Under the pieces are notes generated by a model, which was not told where the DNA came from, did no database searches, and worked only from the letters and a program-made list of their open reading frames with translations. Positions 25,309 through 33,959 of a DNA stretch of 36,635 nt are shown here, one piece after another. The first letter of the stretch is position 1, and every line of letters begins with the position of its first letter. The DNA lies in NCBI GenBank assembly GCA_035380045.1, contig DAOSWM010000029.1, positions 1 to 36,635 on the forward strand, given 5' to 3'. This DNA comes from DAOSWM01 sp035380045 (GTDB lineage: Bacteria > Bacteroidota > Bacteroidia > Bacteroidales > Tenuifilaceae). The position numbers and the translations under genes were made by a program.

Positions 25309-26677
25309 ATTTCTCCATTCTTCTGTAGAGGGATGTTCGGGTTATTCCCAGCTCGCTTGCTGCCTGCGAAATATTGCCCTGGCACTGCTTCATTACCTTG
25401 TCAATTATCATCCGCTCAATTTCATCGAGGTTATAGGTTTCAAAATCCAGCGACGAACCCTTTGATGGCTTAGCGCTAGAGAGGAAGAAATCGCTTGGCT
25501 GTAGGCTTGATGAATCGCTCATGATTATTGCCCGTTCAACGGCATGCTGCAATTCCCTTACGTTTCCGGGCCACGGATAGGTATTCAGCTTTTTTAGCGC
25601 TTCGGCGCTAATGCTCTTGATATCCTTCTTATACTTTTTAGCGTAAATGGCGAGGAAATGCTGGGCAAGGAGCTGAATATCGCCCTGACGTTCACGCAGC
25701 GGCGGGAGATGTATTTCAACCGTATTAATCCTGTAGAGTAAATCCTGACGGAAACTTCCCTCCTCCACCAAGTCGTGTATGTTGCTATTGGTAGCGCAAA
25801 TTAATCTTACGTCAACCGGTTTTGGTTTATTGGAACCTACACGGGTAACCTCTCTTCGCTCGATTACGGTAAGCAGCTTCGCCTGCATTGGAGGTGATAA
25901 ATTTCCAATTTCATCGAGGAACAGCGTACCTCCCGATGCTATCTCAAACCTTCCCGGTTTATCCTTCTTGGCATCGGTAAAAGCCCCCTTTTCGTGCCCA
26001 AACAGTTCGCTCTCGAAAAGTGTTTCGGCAATTGAACCCAAATCAACGCTAATAAAAACCTCCTCGGAACGGGGCGATGCTCTGTGCAACGCACGGGCTA
26101 CGAGCTCTTTCCCGGTTCCATTTTCACCCAGAATAAGAACATTGGCATCGGTTTTTGCCACTTTGCTAATGGTTGAGAAAACCTCCTTCATGGGGTCGGA
26201 ATTTCCAATAAAATCGTGAAAGGGTTTATCCATTACATCGCTAATTCCCTTCTGCTTTTCCCTTAAGTTCGAAACCTCATTCTGCGATTGCTTTAGCTTT
26301 ATGGTTGCCGAAATGGTTGCAATCAGCTTCTCGTTATGCCAGGGTTTAAGAATAAAATCGGTAGCGCCCGCCTTTATTGCTTTCACTGCTTTTTCGGCAT
26401 CGCCGTATGCTGTTATAAAAACTACGATGGAGTTTGGGTTAATCTCTAAAATTTTTTCGAGCCAGTAAAAACCCTCCTGCCCGCTTATGGCATCCTTGGT
26501 AAAGTTCATGTCGAGCAGTATAACATCCCAGTCGTCCTTCTTCATTAGCTCTGGAATATCATTGGGGTTAGCCGAAGTTTGAACAAGTTCAACATGCGGC
26601 TTTAGGAGTAACTTGAGGGCAAAAAGAATATCTTCGTTATCGTCGATAATAAGTACTTTCCCGTTTTTAATTGCCAT
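25298..26677 (-). CDS. NtrC-family sigma-54-dependent response regulator
   Basis: A 459-residue regulator with three domains. The receiver domain (1-120) has IIDDNED, phospho-acceptor Asp56 (ILLDMNF) and Lys111. The AAA+ domain (about 155-385) has Walker A GENGTGKE (184-191), the sigma-54 contact loop GAFTDA (231-236, a change from the canonical GAFTGA), Walker B GTLFLDEIG and sensor RLICATNSN. A Fis-type helix-turn-helix ends the protein (GNISQAASELGITRTSLYRRM). It activates sigma-54 RNA polymerase from upstream sites after phosphorylation by the kinase encoded next to it (11-base overlap). Likely sites are the TGTnCGnnnnCGnACA palindromes at 3350 and 31680, ahead of sigma-54 promoters for ABC efflux genes. 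Confidence 0.9.
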   Translation of the reverse strand: MAIKNGKVLIIDDNEDILFALKLLLKPHVELVQTSANPNDIPELMKKDDWDVILLDMNFTKDAISGQEGFYWLEKILEINPNSIVVFITAYGDAEKAVKAIKAGATDFILKPWHNEKLIATISATIKLKQSQNEVSNLREKQKGISDVMDKPFHDFIGNSDPMKEVFSTISKVAKTDANVLILGENGTGKELVARALHRASPRSEEVFISVDLGSIAETLFESELFGHEKGAFTDAKKDKPGRFEIASGGTLFLDEIGNLSPPMQAKLLTVIERREVTRVGSNKPKPVDVRLICATNSNIHDLVEEGSFRQDLLYRINTVEIHLPPLRERQGDIQLLAQHFLAIYAKKYKKDIKSISAEALKKLNTYPWPGNVRELQHAVERAIIMSDSSSLQPSDFFLSSAKPSKGSSLDFETYNLDEIERMIIDKVMKQCQGNISQAASELGITRTSLYRRMEKYDL

Positions 26678-26775
26678 TGCTCAACTCAATTTTTAATTAC
26701 ACTGGATTTATAAAAATAACAAACGCAGTAAATTTAATGTATTAAAATGAATGGACAAACAAAATAATAAAAGAA

Positions 26776-26804
26776 GGGAGCTAATGAGTGATTCAAAAGC
26801 TCCC
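26776..26804 (-). terminator. Hairpin terminator after the T9SS cargo gene
   Basis: Seven-base arms AGCTCCC/GGGAGCT enclose a 15-base loop. On the minus strand the stem is followed by TTCTTTTATTATTTTG. It lies 22 bases after the stop of the gene at 26826-31055. Confidence 0.75.
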
Positions 26805-26825
26805 TACTATCAGAAAAAAATGATT

Positions 26826-29800
26826 CTACTTTTTTATCATACGGTGCGCAAATTTCTCACCATTCTCTGATGTTAGCACAACAACATAAATCCCCTTCGG
26901 AAGATTTTGGGTTTGCAACTGGGCTTCAGAATTCCCATTCACTTCTATTTTAGCAAGTTCAACTCCTATAATATTATGGATTGTAATGGTTTCTATTCCT
27001 GAAAGATTTGCGAACCGAATGCTGCTGGTAAAAGGGTTTGGATACACTTTGAATCTCTGATTCTGATTCACCTCCACATCAACAAAGAACACTGTAAATT
27101 CAGCTTTTACTACCTTTGAGCTATCAGAAGTATAAACTGACTGTACCCCAGCGGTATACTCACCATTTGTTAGGTTCTCGAAAAGGAACTCATTTTCAGC
27201 CACCGGCTGGGTTGTAACCAGCTGGTTGTTTAGGTAAACATTGTAGCCCACAAAACCCTTTGAGATGCTGTTTAATGAAAGGCTTAACTGTGTTAGTTTC
27301 ACTTCGCTTGATGAAATGCTAGCACCCGTTTTGGAAGTAATCTCCTCGATTCTTGAAGAGCTAAATCCTGGGGCTTTATATATGCTTTTAGCATCATTCT
27401 CCGTAGCAATCCATAGATTGATAAAGAAATCACCCAGGCTACTACTGTTAATTGCGTAGTTGCTCAAGTCGTTCACTTCTGCATAAACCGAAAGGCCTCC
27501 TGGTCCTGTTACATCGGTTGTAACGCATGGGTACGCATCGTTAGGCAAGTACCCAAGAGGTTGAATCATTACTGCTATAAGTTTGCGCCCCTCCGATTCA
27601 AAGTCGTTGAGTGAGATATCGTTTTCCCATGCATCGTTAACCGTTGTGTTTAATGGCCCAATTGTTTTAAGAATGGTAAACGACATCCAATCGACAATAT
27701 GTACAAGATACTCAAAACTTTGAACGGGAACATCCCACTGTTTATGATGGAAATCCATTTTTTTGAGAGTTGCGTCGGGGTAATCCACTAAATCAAAAAC
27801 TGTTCCGTAAACTCTGGTATTCCTTTGGTAATGGGCGCTAGGTTGCGAAGGGACATACCCGTCGTGCTGGTATAGCTTTAGCAGATTATTCCATGATAGC
27901 AAGGCGTTGTTTTGATTAACATCAACCCGAACCCTAAAAGGCAGCTCGATTATCTCTACCAGAGTAATATCCTGCTCTGTATTTTCAGTAAGCTCAAATT
28001 CAGAATCAATATAGCTTTCATATCCGGGTGCTGAAACTGTAAGCATATATGGCCCCTCAAACACCTCATCGAAGGTAAAACCTCCATTTGCTGAGGTCTC
28101 CAATGTATAGTTATCATATCCAGAAAGTTCAATAATGGCTCCTTCAAGAACTGTATCGTCGTTTGCGTAAACAACACCGGAAAAAGAGAATAGCGGAATT
28201 TCTTCAAGATTTACATTCACTTCGGTTACCAAATCTTCACGAATTACCACGTTACTTTCAACCTTCTTTTTGTAACCATACAAATCGAATTCTACATCGT
28301 AATAATTTGGAGGTAAGTACGATATTGAATAATCTCCGTTTTCATTCGTATACGTTTTTAACTTCATATTACCGATGGAAACCATAACGCCCTCAAGGGG
28401 ATTCTCGCCATCGGTAACTGTGCCCTCAAGGAATCCAAGGCCTTCAGTTCCAAACAAGAAAGAAGTGAACGGAACCCAACCAATGGCAGTTCCTTCTCCT
28501 GGATTTGACGGGTCAATAGGCGTTTGGTTATCAGATGCTACATAACGAGTTCGAACAAGCAGCTCATCAACCTCCCCAAAAAAAGCATCGTTACTACTGG
28601 CAAAAAAATCCTCCCAAACCCTGTTAGTTTGCACAACAATGTTTCCACCATCGTATGTAAATGGAATTTGTAGGGGAATAACAATAGGGTACTCTCCGTT
28701 TGGGAAATCGATGGTTCCATCAAAAACCAATGACAGGCTTGAATGGCTCACCCAATTATTAGCTAAACTTGTTTCAAGCGTATTACCCATCCATATTTTC
28801 ACTCGTTTCCCGAGTAGCTGGGACGAAAACTTATTGTAGTATACAATTGCTTGTATTTCTCCTCCAATAAGTTCAATTTCATCGGCTTGATATATGGTTT
28901 GGCATAAACTATTTTTATAGTAAAAATCGAAGGGGTAATGATCGGTTTTTAATTTGTCATTTGCTATGTCAACCGAAATAACATTCGATTTTTGAATGTT
29001 AAGATTCAGGTATTCCGTTTGGTTATTGTCAGGCACTTGGTCGTTAGCTATTTCAACTACTCCGTAGAGAGAGGTTTTACCAATATCATCTGAAGATGGA
29101 GTCCACTCGAGTTGAAAATCAGCATACTCGCCACACGCAAGGCTTTCTCCAGGAGCTGATGCAAGTATCGTTCCTCCTTCACGCATAAGTTTTACACTGT
29201 ATTCCGACTGCTCATTATTTCCAGTATTCTTCACTCTAATGGTGTATAGGTTAGCTTGTCCTTCGTTAGGTATTGCATTCCCTTTTATGAACGAGGCTTC
29301 CAAGTCATTATTCAGAACAGGAACCAAGATTACATTATCGATATTCCAGTTATTAATTTGAAATACATCCCCATTAAATTCCCATCCAATTAGCATGCTG
29401 GTTGCACCCTGTGGAACGGGAAAGAAAAATTCCAACTCGCTCGACTCAATATCGCCAACAATTGTATGCTCCCAAAGGTTAGTCCAGGTTTCTCCAGCAT
29501 CGAAAGATATGCATACAGCTAATGTGTTCTCATATAAAGCATAATTACTGAGGTAATGATTCATGTTTAGCCTAAGGTTTGAAGTCCCTGTAATATTTAC
29601 AGGAGCTGAAACCAACTTTGTTTGCCCTTCGAATGTAGGGCTCCAGAACAACCTTATTTCGGGGGCTGAGCCACCAGCCAAATCGGTGTGTTTTACCGAC
29701 CAGTTACGTTCACCAAAACCCTGAACTGACCATCCAACGGGAATTCCTCCAACAGGGGCAACACTAAAGGTTTCATACAATAAGGTTGAGCCGCCTGCCA

Positions 29801-31055
29801 GCAAGGCAACGTTTGAACTTGCAGAACCCCCTACACCAATGTTATTATTTGCTGTAACGATATACTGATAATTATTTATTCCAGGAATTGAAACATCAAG
29901 AAATTGGGTTTCAGAAATATTCTCGGCAACAACTATATTATCTGGCAACCGAACAAGAGAAAATGTGGTGTTCTCAGGTAAAAAATACCCACCATATAGC
30001 CCCGCTTCTGGCGATTGCCAGGTTACTAAACCATTATCTCCCTGAGGAGTTAGAGAAACATCTCCTGGAGCTGCAGGTATAGCAGTGCCAATCCATGCAT
30101 CGACACTGGCACTTAAACCTTCACCAACTGAGTTGGTTGCGCTTACAAGGAAACGATACAAGTTATCGGTTTCGGGAATGAATGTGTAAGTTTCGTCGCC
30201 TCCAACCTCTGGGTTATTATTCACATAAATTGGTTCCGAAGAACCTGCAACAAAAAGTTGAACGCTTTGTAGCTCTGCTAGCGATTCACCGCCTATACTT
30301 AAGGCTGGGTTTGTCCATGTTATTTGAGCTGTTAGGTTTCCGTTCGCATCGGGCTCCAACACAAAATGGGAAGGTGCTTCTGGGGCACCAAGTTCCACCA
30401 ATAGTTCAATGTATGCTTGAATATTCCAGTTATAGGTTAGCTCGGGATTTATTTCATTAAGGGGGAACCATTCACCCTCAAATGCAATCATGTTCCCTTT
30501 TCCTACAACGGGAGGGCCGGCATCGCAACCTGCTGGATAACCAGTTTGAGCGACTACGTTGTATCCTATCCAGAGATCTTGAGTAATATCAATTTCAACC
30601 GGTTCATTCAAGTCAACAACGTTCATTGAACCAATTATTGGAGAAGTTACTTCCTGTGAATATACTTCAGTAGGCGTTACCCCTTGCCAAATTTTCAGGG
30701 TATAGGTTGCCTGCTCCTCGTTTGGATAGAACCTAATTTTTGTAATTGCTCCGTTTACTAGCTCCTCCATATCTGAGGGTTCAAACCTTGCAGCTACATC
30801 AAATTCAGATTCATCATTTGTTCCAATGGCCGAGTTGTTTTCTCCATCGTCCCAATGAATCCACGAAGGAAGCTCTTTTGTGTATGCATTACTTTTACCT
30901 GAAACTGGAGAAAAATCAATAAATTCCCTTTTGGAATCTAATTTATCCAGCCTTTCAAGCAACACTGGATAGCTGGTTGAAACGGGCTTATTTCTCTGAC
31001 TGTAACTACTAAAAACAATAAAAAATAGCAGCAATAATGTGTAATACTTTCTCAT
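26826..31055 (-). CDS. Large secreted multidomain protein with T9SS type A sorting domain
   Basis: A 1409-residue protein with a signal peptide (MRKYYTLLLLFFIVFSSYSQ) and no catalytic domain that I recognise. In order: fibronectin III-like repeats (about 215-420), a choice-of-anchor J/MAM-like beta domain (about 425-590, LLYETFS to NWNIDNVILVP), a CARDB-like module (590-690), a region with a DUF-like beta fold (690-880), two carboxypeptidase-regulatory-like modules (about 880-1045; TNENGDYSISYLPPNYYDV and GGFTFDEVFEGPYMLTV), another beta-rich region, and a C-terminal T9SS type A domain of about 75 residues (YPNPFTSSI to GEKFAHRMIKK). The last targets it through the outer membrane by the Por system for surface attachment or release. 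The ATG at 31055 is used; a TTG one codon earlier is not. Adhesin or matrix role is inferred. Confidence 0.85.
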   Translation of the reverse strand: MRKYYTLLLLFFIVFSSYSQRNKPVSTSYPVLLERLDKLDSKREFIDFSPVSGKSNAYTKELPSWIHWDDGENNSAIGTNDESEFDVAARFEPSDMEELVNGAITKIRFYPNEEQATYTLKIWQGVTPTEVYSQEVTSPIIGSMNVVDLNEPVEIDITQDLWIGYNVVAQTGYPAGCDAGPPVVGKGNMIAFEGEWFPLNEINPELTYNWNIQAYIELLVELGAPEAPSHFVLEPDANGNLTAQITWTNPALSIGGESLAELQSVQLFVAGSSEPIYVNNNPEVGGDETYTFIPETDNLYRFLVSATNSVGEGLSASVDAWIGTAIPAAPGDVSLTPQGDNGLVTWQSPEAGLYGGYFLPENTTFSLVRLPDNIVVAENISETQFLDVSIPGINNYQYIVTANNNIGVGGSASSNVALLAGGSTLLYETFSVAPVGGIPVGWSVQGFGERNWSVKHTDLAGGSAPEIRLFWSPTFEGQTKLVSAPVNITGTSNLRLNMNHYLSNYALYENTLAVCISFDAGETWTNLWEHTIVGDIESSELEFFFPVPQGATSMLIGWEFNGDVFQINNWNIDNVILVPVLNNDLEASFIKGNAIPNEGQANLYTIRVKNTGNNEQSEYSVKLMREGGTILASAPGESLACGEYADFQLEWTPSSDDIGKTSLYGVVEIANDQVPDNNQTEYLNLNIQKSNVISVDIANDKLKTDHYPFDFYYKNSLCQTIYQADEIELIGGEIQAIVYYNKFSSQLLGKRVKIWMGNTLETSLANNWVSHSSLSLVFDGTIDFPNGEYPIVIPLQIPFTYDGGNIVVQTNRVWEDFFASSNDAFFGEVDELLVRTRYVASDNQTPIDPSNPGEGTAIGWVPFTSFLFGTEGLGFLEGTVTDGENPLEGVMVSIGNMKLKTYTNENGDYSISYLPPNYYDVEFDLYGYKKKVESNVVIREDLVTEVNVNLEEIPLFSFSGVVYANDDTVLEGAIIELSGYDNYTLETSANGGFTFDEVFEGPYMLTVSAPGYESYIDSEFELTENTEQDITLVEIIELPFRVRVDVNQNNALLSWNNLLKLYQHDGYVPSQPSAHYQRNTRVYGTVFDLVDYPDATLKKMDFHHKQWDVPVQSFEYLVHIVDWMSFTILKTIGPLNTTVNDAWENDISLNDFESEGRKLIAVMIQPLGYLPNDAYPCVTTDVTGPGGLSVYAEVNDLSNYAINSSSLGDFFINLWIATENDAKSIYKAPGFSSSRIEEITSKTGASISSSEVKLTQLSLSLNSISKGFVGYNVYLNNQLVTTQPVAENEFLFENLTNGEYTAGVQSVYTSDSSKVVKAEFTVFFVDVEVNQNQRFKVYPNPFTSSIRFANLSGIETITIHNIIGVELAKIEVNGNSEAQLQTQNLPKGIYVVVLTSENGEKFAHRMIKK

Positions 31056-31145
31056 CAAATGAATTATTTTGCATGTTTAACGGAATGCTGAAGGAGCACA
31101 AAAATACCAATATTTCTATTCAGAAATCGTTTGAAATATAAGCAT

Positions 31146-31153
31146 CAAATATA
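31146..31153 (-). promoter_or_regulatory. -7 element TATATTTG of the T9SS cargo gene
   Basis: On the minus strand TATATTTG matches TAnnTTTG exactly, about 90 bases before the ATG at 31055. The -33 position has no TTTG. The long leader would be unusual compared with the short ones predicted elsewhere in the window. Confidence 0.4.
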
Positions 31154-31379
31154 AAAATAATTACAATAACACCTTGAAAGGATATTCTTTTCTTCCACAT
31201 AACCATGCAACTAAAATTTCGTTAATAAACTCTAATACTGTATTTAAGAGTGTGTTTGTCAAAAAAAGATGCACATCATATCGAGAATTTCTATCTTTTT
31301 ATCCCTGTCATATTCTCCGTAAACTTTTCTTAAAACCCAAAGAATTTATAAAAGCCAATTTATTATTACATTCATCGAA

Positions 31380-31542
31380 GAGGTTGTCTCAAAAATTCAT
31401 TGTGTGACTCTGTGAAGGACACTGAGAAACTCCGTGAAGTTTATATATTATTGCATTACAGTATATTTCAGTGTATCACGGGGGAATCACAGAGTTTCAT
31501 AGGGTAGTAAATCTAATCCTTTTTGACTTTTGAGGCACCCTC
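31380..31542. mobile_element. MITE-like element with 15-bp imperfect terminal inverted repeats
   Basis: The left end GAGGTTGTCTCAAAA (31380-31394) and the right end TTTTGAGGCACCCTC (31528-31542) pair as inverted repeats at 13 of 15 positions. The interior has a second, shorter inverted pair (around AAACTCCGTGA on the left and TCACAGAGTTT on the right), so the 163-base unit can fold. It encodes nothing. No clear target-site duplication. Sequences of the 'ACTCTGTGA' kind occur between genes in many Bacteroidota, which supports a dispersed non-autonomous repeat, but transposition by a specific IS family is not shown. Confidence 0.55.
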
Positions 31543-31679
31543 ATTTTTTACTTATAACAATTTCATACTTTAATCATTAAACGAAGATAAATTGGTGAAG
31601 CTATCATTTCTCTATGCAAATATTAAATGAGAATGTTGAAAACCCTTAATACTTTTTCATTAATTTCAGCAGCAGAAAC

Positions 31680-31717
31680 TGTGCGAAAACGAACATAACC
31701 TGTTGCAATTTCGAACA
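31680..31717 (+). promoter_or_regulatory. Enhancer-like palindromes (putative UAS) of the ABC efflux cluster
   Basis: TGTGCGAAAACGAACA (31680-31695) fits TGTnCGnnnnCGnACA fully. A weaker copy whose right half is CGAACA ends at 31717, 21-22 bases further on. This repeats the design of 3350-3386 in front of the orphan permease. The first site lies 104 bases before the -24 box, one helical turn (11 bases) more than the 93 bases found there. Confidence 0.6.
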
Positions 31718-31753
31718 CATTATATATAATTACCGACAAAACACACACGCTTA

Positions 31754-31761
31754 TAATTTTG
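31754..31761 (+). promoter_or_regulatory. Alternative -7 element TAATTTTG
   Basis: Matches TAnnTTTG and could give a housekeeping promoter for the adaptor gene, about 72 bases before the ATG. No -33 TTTG at the expected spacing. It competes with the sigma-54 reading of this region; both could be used. Confidence 0.35.
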
Positions 31762-31783
31762 ATTTTATGATATTTACAAACAG

Positions 31784-31798
31784 TGGCATGTTTAATGA
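31784..31798 (+). promoter_or_regulatory. Putative sigma-54 promoter of the ABC efflux cluster
   Basis: TGGCAT, five bases, then ATGA keeps the invariant GG of the -24 box and the G of the -12 box but departs from TTGC. On its own it is weak. Its distance to the enhancer-like palindromes is close to that at the permease gene, which raises its credibility. Confidence 0.45.
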
Positions 31799-31833
31799 TA
31801 ATAAAGAGGTGAAATTCTAAACCTAACGTAACA

Positions 31834-33087
31834 ATGGACAGAGCAATTGAAAAAAAGAAATGGCCCCTTAAAAAGATTCTATGGGTTGGCGGAGCTGCCG
31901 CAGTCGTAATTTTGGTGGGGTACTACATAATTTTTGGTGACAAAAGTTCGAAGTTAAATGTTGAAGTTGACAAAATTACTATTGAAACAGTACAAGAGGA
32001 TCTTTACCGCGATTATATAACGGTAATCGGTACCGTGGCTCCCATTCAAACGGTATTTCTCGATGCAACCGAAGGCGGAAGCCGCGTTGAGGAAATTCTT
32101 ATTAAAGAAGGAAACATGGTGAAGGAAGGCGATATTATTGTACGGTTTAGCAACACCAGCCTAATTCTCGACATTTCCAATAACGAGGCAAACGTATCGC
32201 GAACTACCAACGATTTACGAAGCACACGCTTAGCCATGGAAAAGCAAACGCTCGATACCCGCAGCAACCTGCTAAATTTAATTTTTGAGCTGAAGGAGCG
32301 TGAGCGCACCTACAATAATAATAAGGTACTATACGAGCAAAACCACATTTCGAAGGATGAGTACGAACGCTCCAAGGAAGCCTACGAGCTTACCAACGAA
32401 CGCATTAAACTTTTCCGCGAAAGTTGGAAGCAAGATTCAATATTCCGCATCAGCCAAATAAAAACTCTTGAGGAAGATGCAGAGCGCCTTCAGCGTAACC
32501 TTACAATTGTTCGTAAGCGTTTGGATGCTCTTGAATTCAAGGCGCCAGTAAGCGGCGAACTTGCCTCGCTAAACCTTGAAGTTGGTCAAGTTATCGGAAT
32601 TGGAACCCGCATTGGAACCGTACACGTTCTCGATTCGTACATGCTGAAAGTTGAGATTGACGAGCACTACATATCGCGTATTACCAGAAACTTAAAGGGC
32701 GACTGCGAGTTTTCGGGAAATCAGTTCCCTGGGCACATCACAAAAATATACCCCGAGGTACGCGGGGGTAGATTTACCGTTGACATGGTGTTCGACAATT
32801 CAGTTCCTGAAAATATTCGTATCGGGCAAACCTCACGTATACGGCTTGAGTTAGGCGAATCGCAGCAGGCAATTCTTATTCCGCGTGGAGGTTTCTACCA
32901 AAGCACAGGCGGACAATGGATTTTCGTGGTTGATCCTTCAGGGAAATATGCCACCAAACGTTCCATTCGCATCAATCGCCAGAATCCTCGTCACTACGAA
33001 GTGGTTGAAGGACTAAAACCAGGCGAGAAGGTAATTGTGTCGAGCTACGACAACTTTGGAGATGTTGACAAACTAATTCTAAAATAA
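31834..33087 (+). CDS. HlyD-family efflux adaptor (ABC-type, MacA-like)
   Basis: A 417-residue adaptor anchored by one N-terminal helix (about 17-37, LWVGGAAAVVILVGYYIIFG) instead of a lipid. Lipoyl halves (about 75-105 and 238-270, FKAPVSGELASLNLEVGQVIG) flank a long coiled coil (about 105-235) with the family's NHISKDEYERSKEAYE segment. Beta-barrel and membrane-proximal domains follow (270-417). Family knowledge: it bridges a MacB-like permease and a TolC channel. It is first in a cluster with the ATPase 28 bases downstream and, further on, the channel gene; no permease gene is in the cluster. Sigma-54 and enhancer-like sites are upstream. Confidence 0.87.
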   Translation: MDRAIEKKKWPLKKILWVGGAAAVVILVGYYIIFGDKSSKLNVEVDKITIETVQEDLYRDYITVIGTVAPIQTVFLDATEGGSRVEEILIKEGNMVKEGDIIVRFSNTSLILDISNNEANVSRTTNDLRSTRLAMEKQTLDTRSNLLNLIFELKERERTYNNNKVLYEQNHISKDEYERSKEAYELTNERIKLFRESWKQDSIFRISQIKTLEEDAERLQRNLTIVRKRLDALEFKAPVSGELASLNLEVGQVIGIGTRIGTVHVLDSYMLKVEIDEHYISRITRNLKGDCEFSGNQFPGHITKIYPEVRGGRFTVDMVFDNSVPENIRIGQTSRIRLELGESQQAILIPRGGFYQSTGGQWIFVVDPSGKYATKRSIRINRQNPRHYEVVEGLKPGEKVIVSSYDNFGDVDKLILK

Positions 33088-33115
33088 TTCAAACCTAAAC
33101 TTAAAACTAAACGAA

Positions 33116-33817
33116 ATGAATAACAACGGCTTAATGCTTAAAACCAAAGAGTTAACTAAGGTTTTTAGAACTGAAGAAGTAGAAACAACAGCACTTAACA
33201 AGGTTGACCTAGAAATTAAAGAAGGCGAGTTTGTTGCCATAATGGGTCCCTCAGGATGCGGAAAAAGTACGCTCCTTAACATTATTGGGTTGCTCGACAA
33301 TCCTTCGGGTGGTGAGTTTTTCTTCAACGGAACCGAAGTATCAAAATTCAGGGAGAAGCAACGCACCAACATGCGCAAAGCGAACATTGGTTTCGTATTC
33401 CAAAGTTTTAACCTGATTGATGAGCTTACCGTGTACGAAAATGTTGAACTTCCTCTTCTGTACCTAAACATTCCCTCGTCGGAACGCAAGCGCAAGGTTG
33501 AAGAGGTGCTTGAGCGCATGAAAATTTCGCATCGCAAGAAGCACTTCCCACAGCAACTCTCGGGTGGACAGCAGCAGCGTGTTGCCATAGCTAGGGCAGT
33601 TGTTGCTAACCCAAAACTAATTCTTGCCGACGAGCCAACCGGTAACCTCGATTCCGCCAACGGTGAAGAAGTAATGGGACTTTTATCACAGCTGAATAAC
33701 GAGGGAACCACAATAGTAATGGTTACCCACTCGCCTAGCGATGCAGAAAAAGCCCACAGAATTGTACAGCTATTCGACGGACACATTGTTACCGAGAATG
33801 TGAAGAAGCTTTTGTAG
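33116..33817 (+). CDS. ABC transporter ATP-binding protein (LolD/MacB type)
   Basis: A 233-residue ATPase with Walker A GPSGCGKST, Q-loop FVFQSFNLID, signature LSGGQQQR, Walker B LILADEPTGNLDS and switch His in MVTHSPSDAEKAHRI. The NLDSANGEEVMGLL stretch and the FNLIDELTVYENVELPLLY segment place it with the LolD/MacB/FtsE class, which powers FtsX-like permeases. A MacB-type permease is expected as partner, the nearest being the orphan at 3512-5935. A heptamer repeat array begins two bases after its stop codon. A long antisense frame over the gene is a shadow. Confidence 0.92.
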   Translation: MNNNGLMLKTKELTKVFRTEEVETTALNKVDLEIKEGEFVAIMGPSGCGKSTLLNIIGLLDNPSGGEFFFNGTEVSKFREKQRTNMRKANIGFVFQSFNLIDELTVYENVELPLLYLNIPSSERKRKVEEVLERMKISHRKKHFPQQLSGGQQQRVAIARAVVANPKLILADEPTGNLDSANGEEVMGLLSQLNNEGTTIVMVTHSPSDAEKAHRIVQLFDGHIVTENVKKLL

Positions 33818-33819
33818 CG

Positions 33820-33854
33820 GGAAGACGGAAGTTGGAAGACGGAAGATTGAATGA
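33820..33854. repeat. Short 7-bp tandem array (GGAAGAC family)
   Basis: Four exact-register heptamers (GGAAGAC, GGAAGTT, GGAAGAC, GGAAGAT) plus a degenerate fifth follow the ATPase stop codon almost directly. Further along, 33890-33950, the word CCTTTAA/CCTTTAT recurs at 7-8-base steps. The unit differs from the AATCAGT arrays at 386-594 but the period and the position directly behind a gene are the same. Confidence 0.6.
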
Positions 33855-33959
33855 TTAGATAACATGAGTACAGGCGCAAACAAACTTTAACCTATGTTCC
33901 TTTAAGCGTTGATCATTGATTTTTAACCTTTATTCCTTTAACCTTTAAACTTGAAAGCC

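Larger units (their letters stand above)
31056..31833. other. 778-base intergenic region (no gene)
   Basis: Divergent spacer between the T9SS cargo gene and the adaptor gene. It holds a promoter for the cargo gene (31146-31153), a MITE-like element (31380-31542), enhancer-like palindromes (31680-31717) and two alternative promoters for the adaptor gene. 31154-31379 and 31543-31679 are AT-rich and show nothing else that I can support. A 77-codon frame at 31174-31407 starts with TTG, has no ribosome-binding site and runs into the MITE-like element, so it is not called. Confidence 0.7.

Noticed and set aside
31174..31407. 77-codon plus-strand frame in the spacer
   Set aside because: TTG start, no ribosome-binding site, ends inside the MITE-like element; basic, AT-driven composition.
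33079..33879. 266-codon open frame antisense to the ABC ATPase gene
   Set aside because: Ser/Leu/Phe-rich translation typical of an antisense shadow; the sense strand encodes a fully conserved ATPase.
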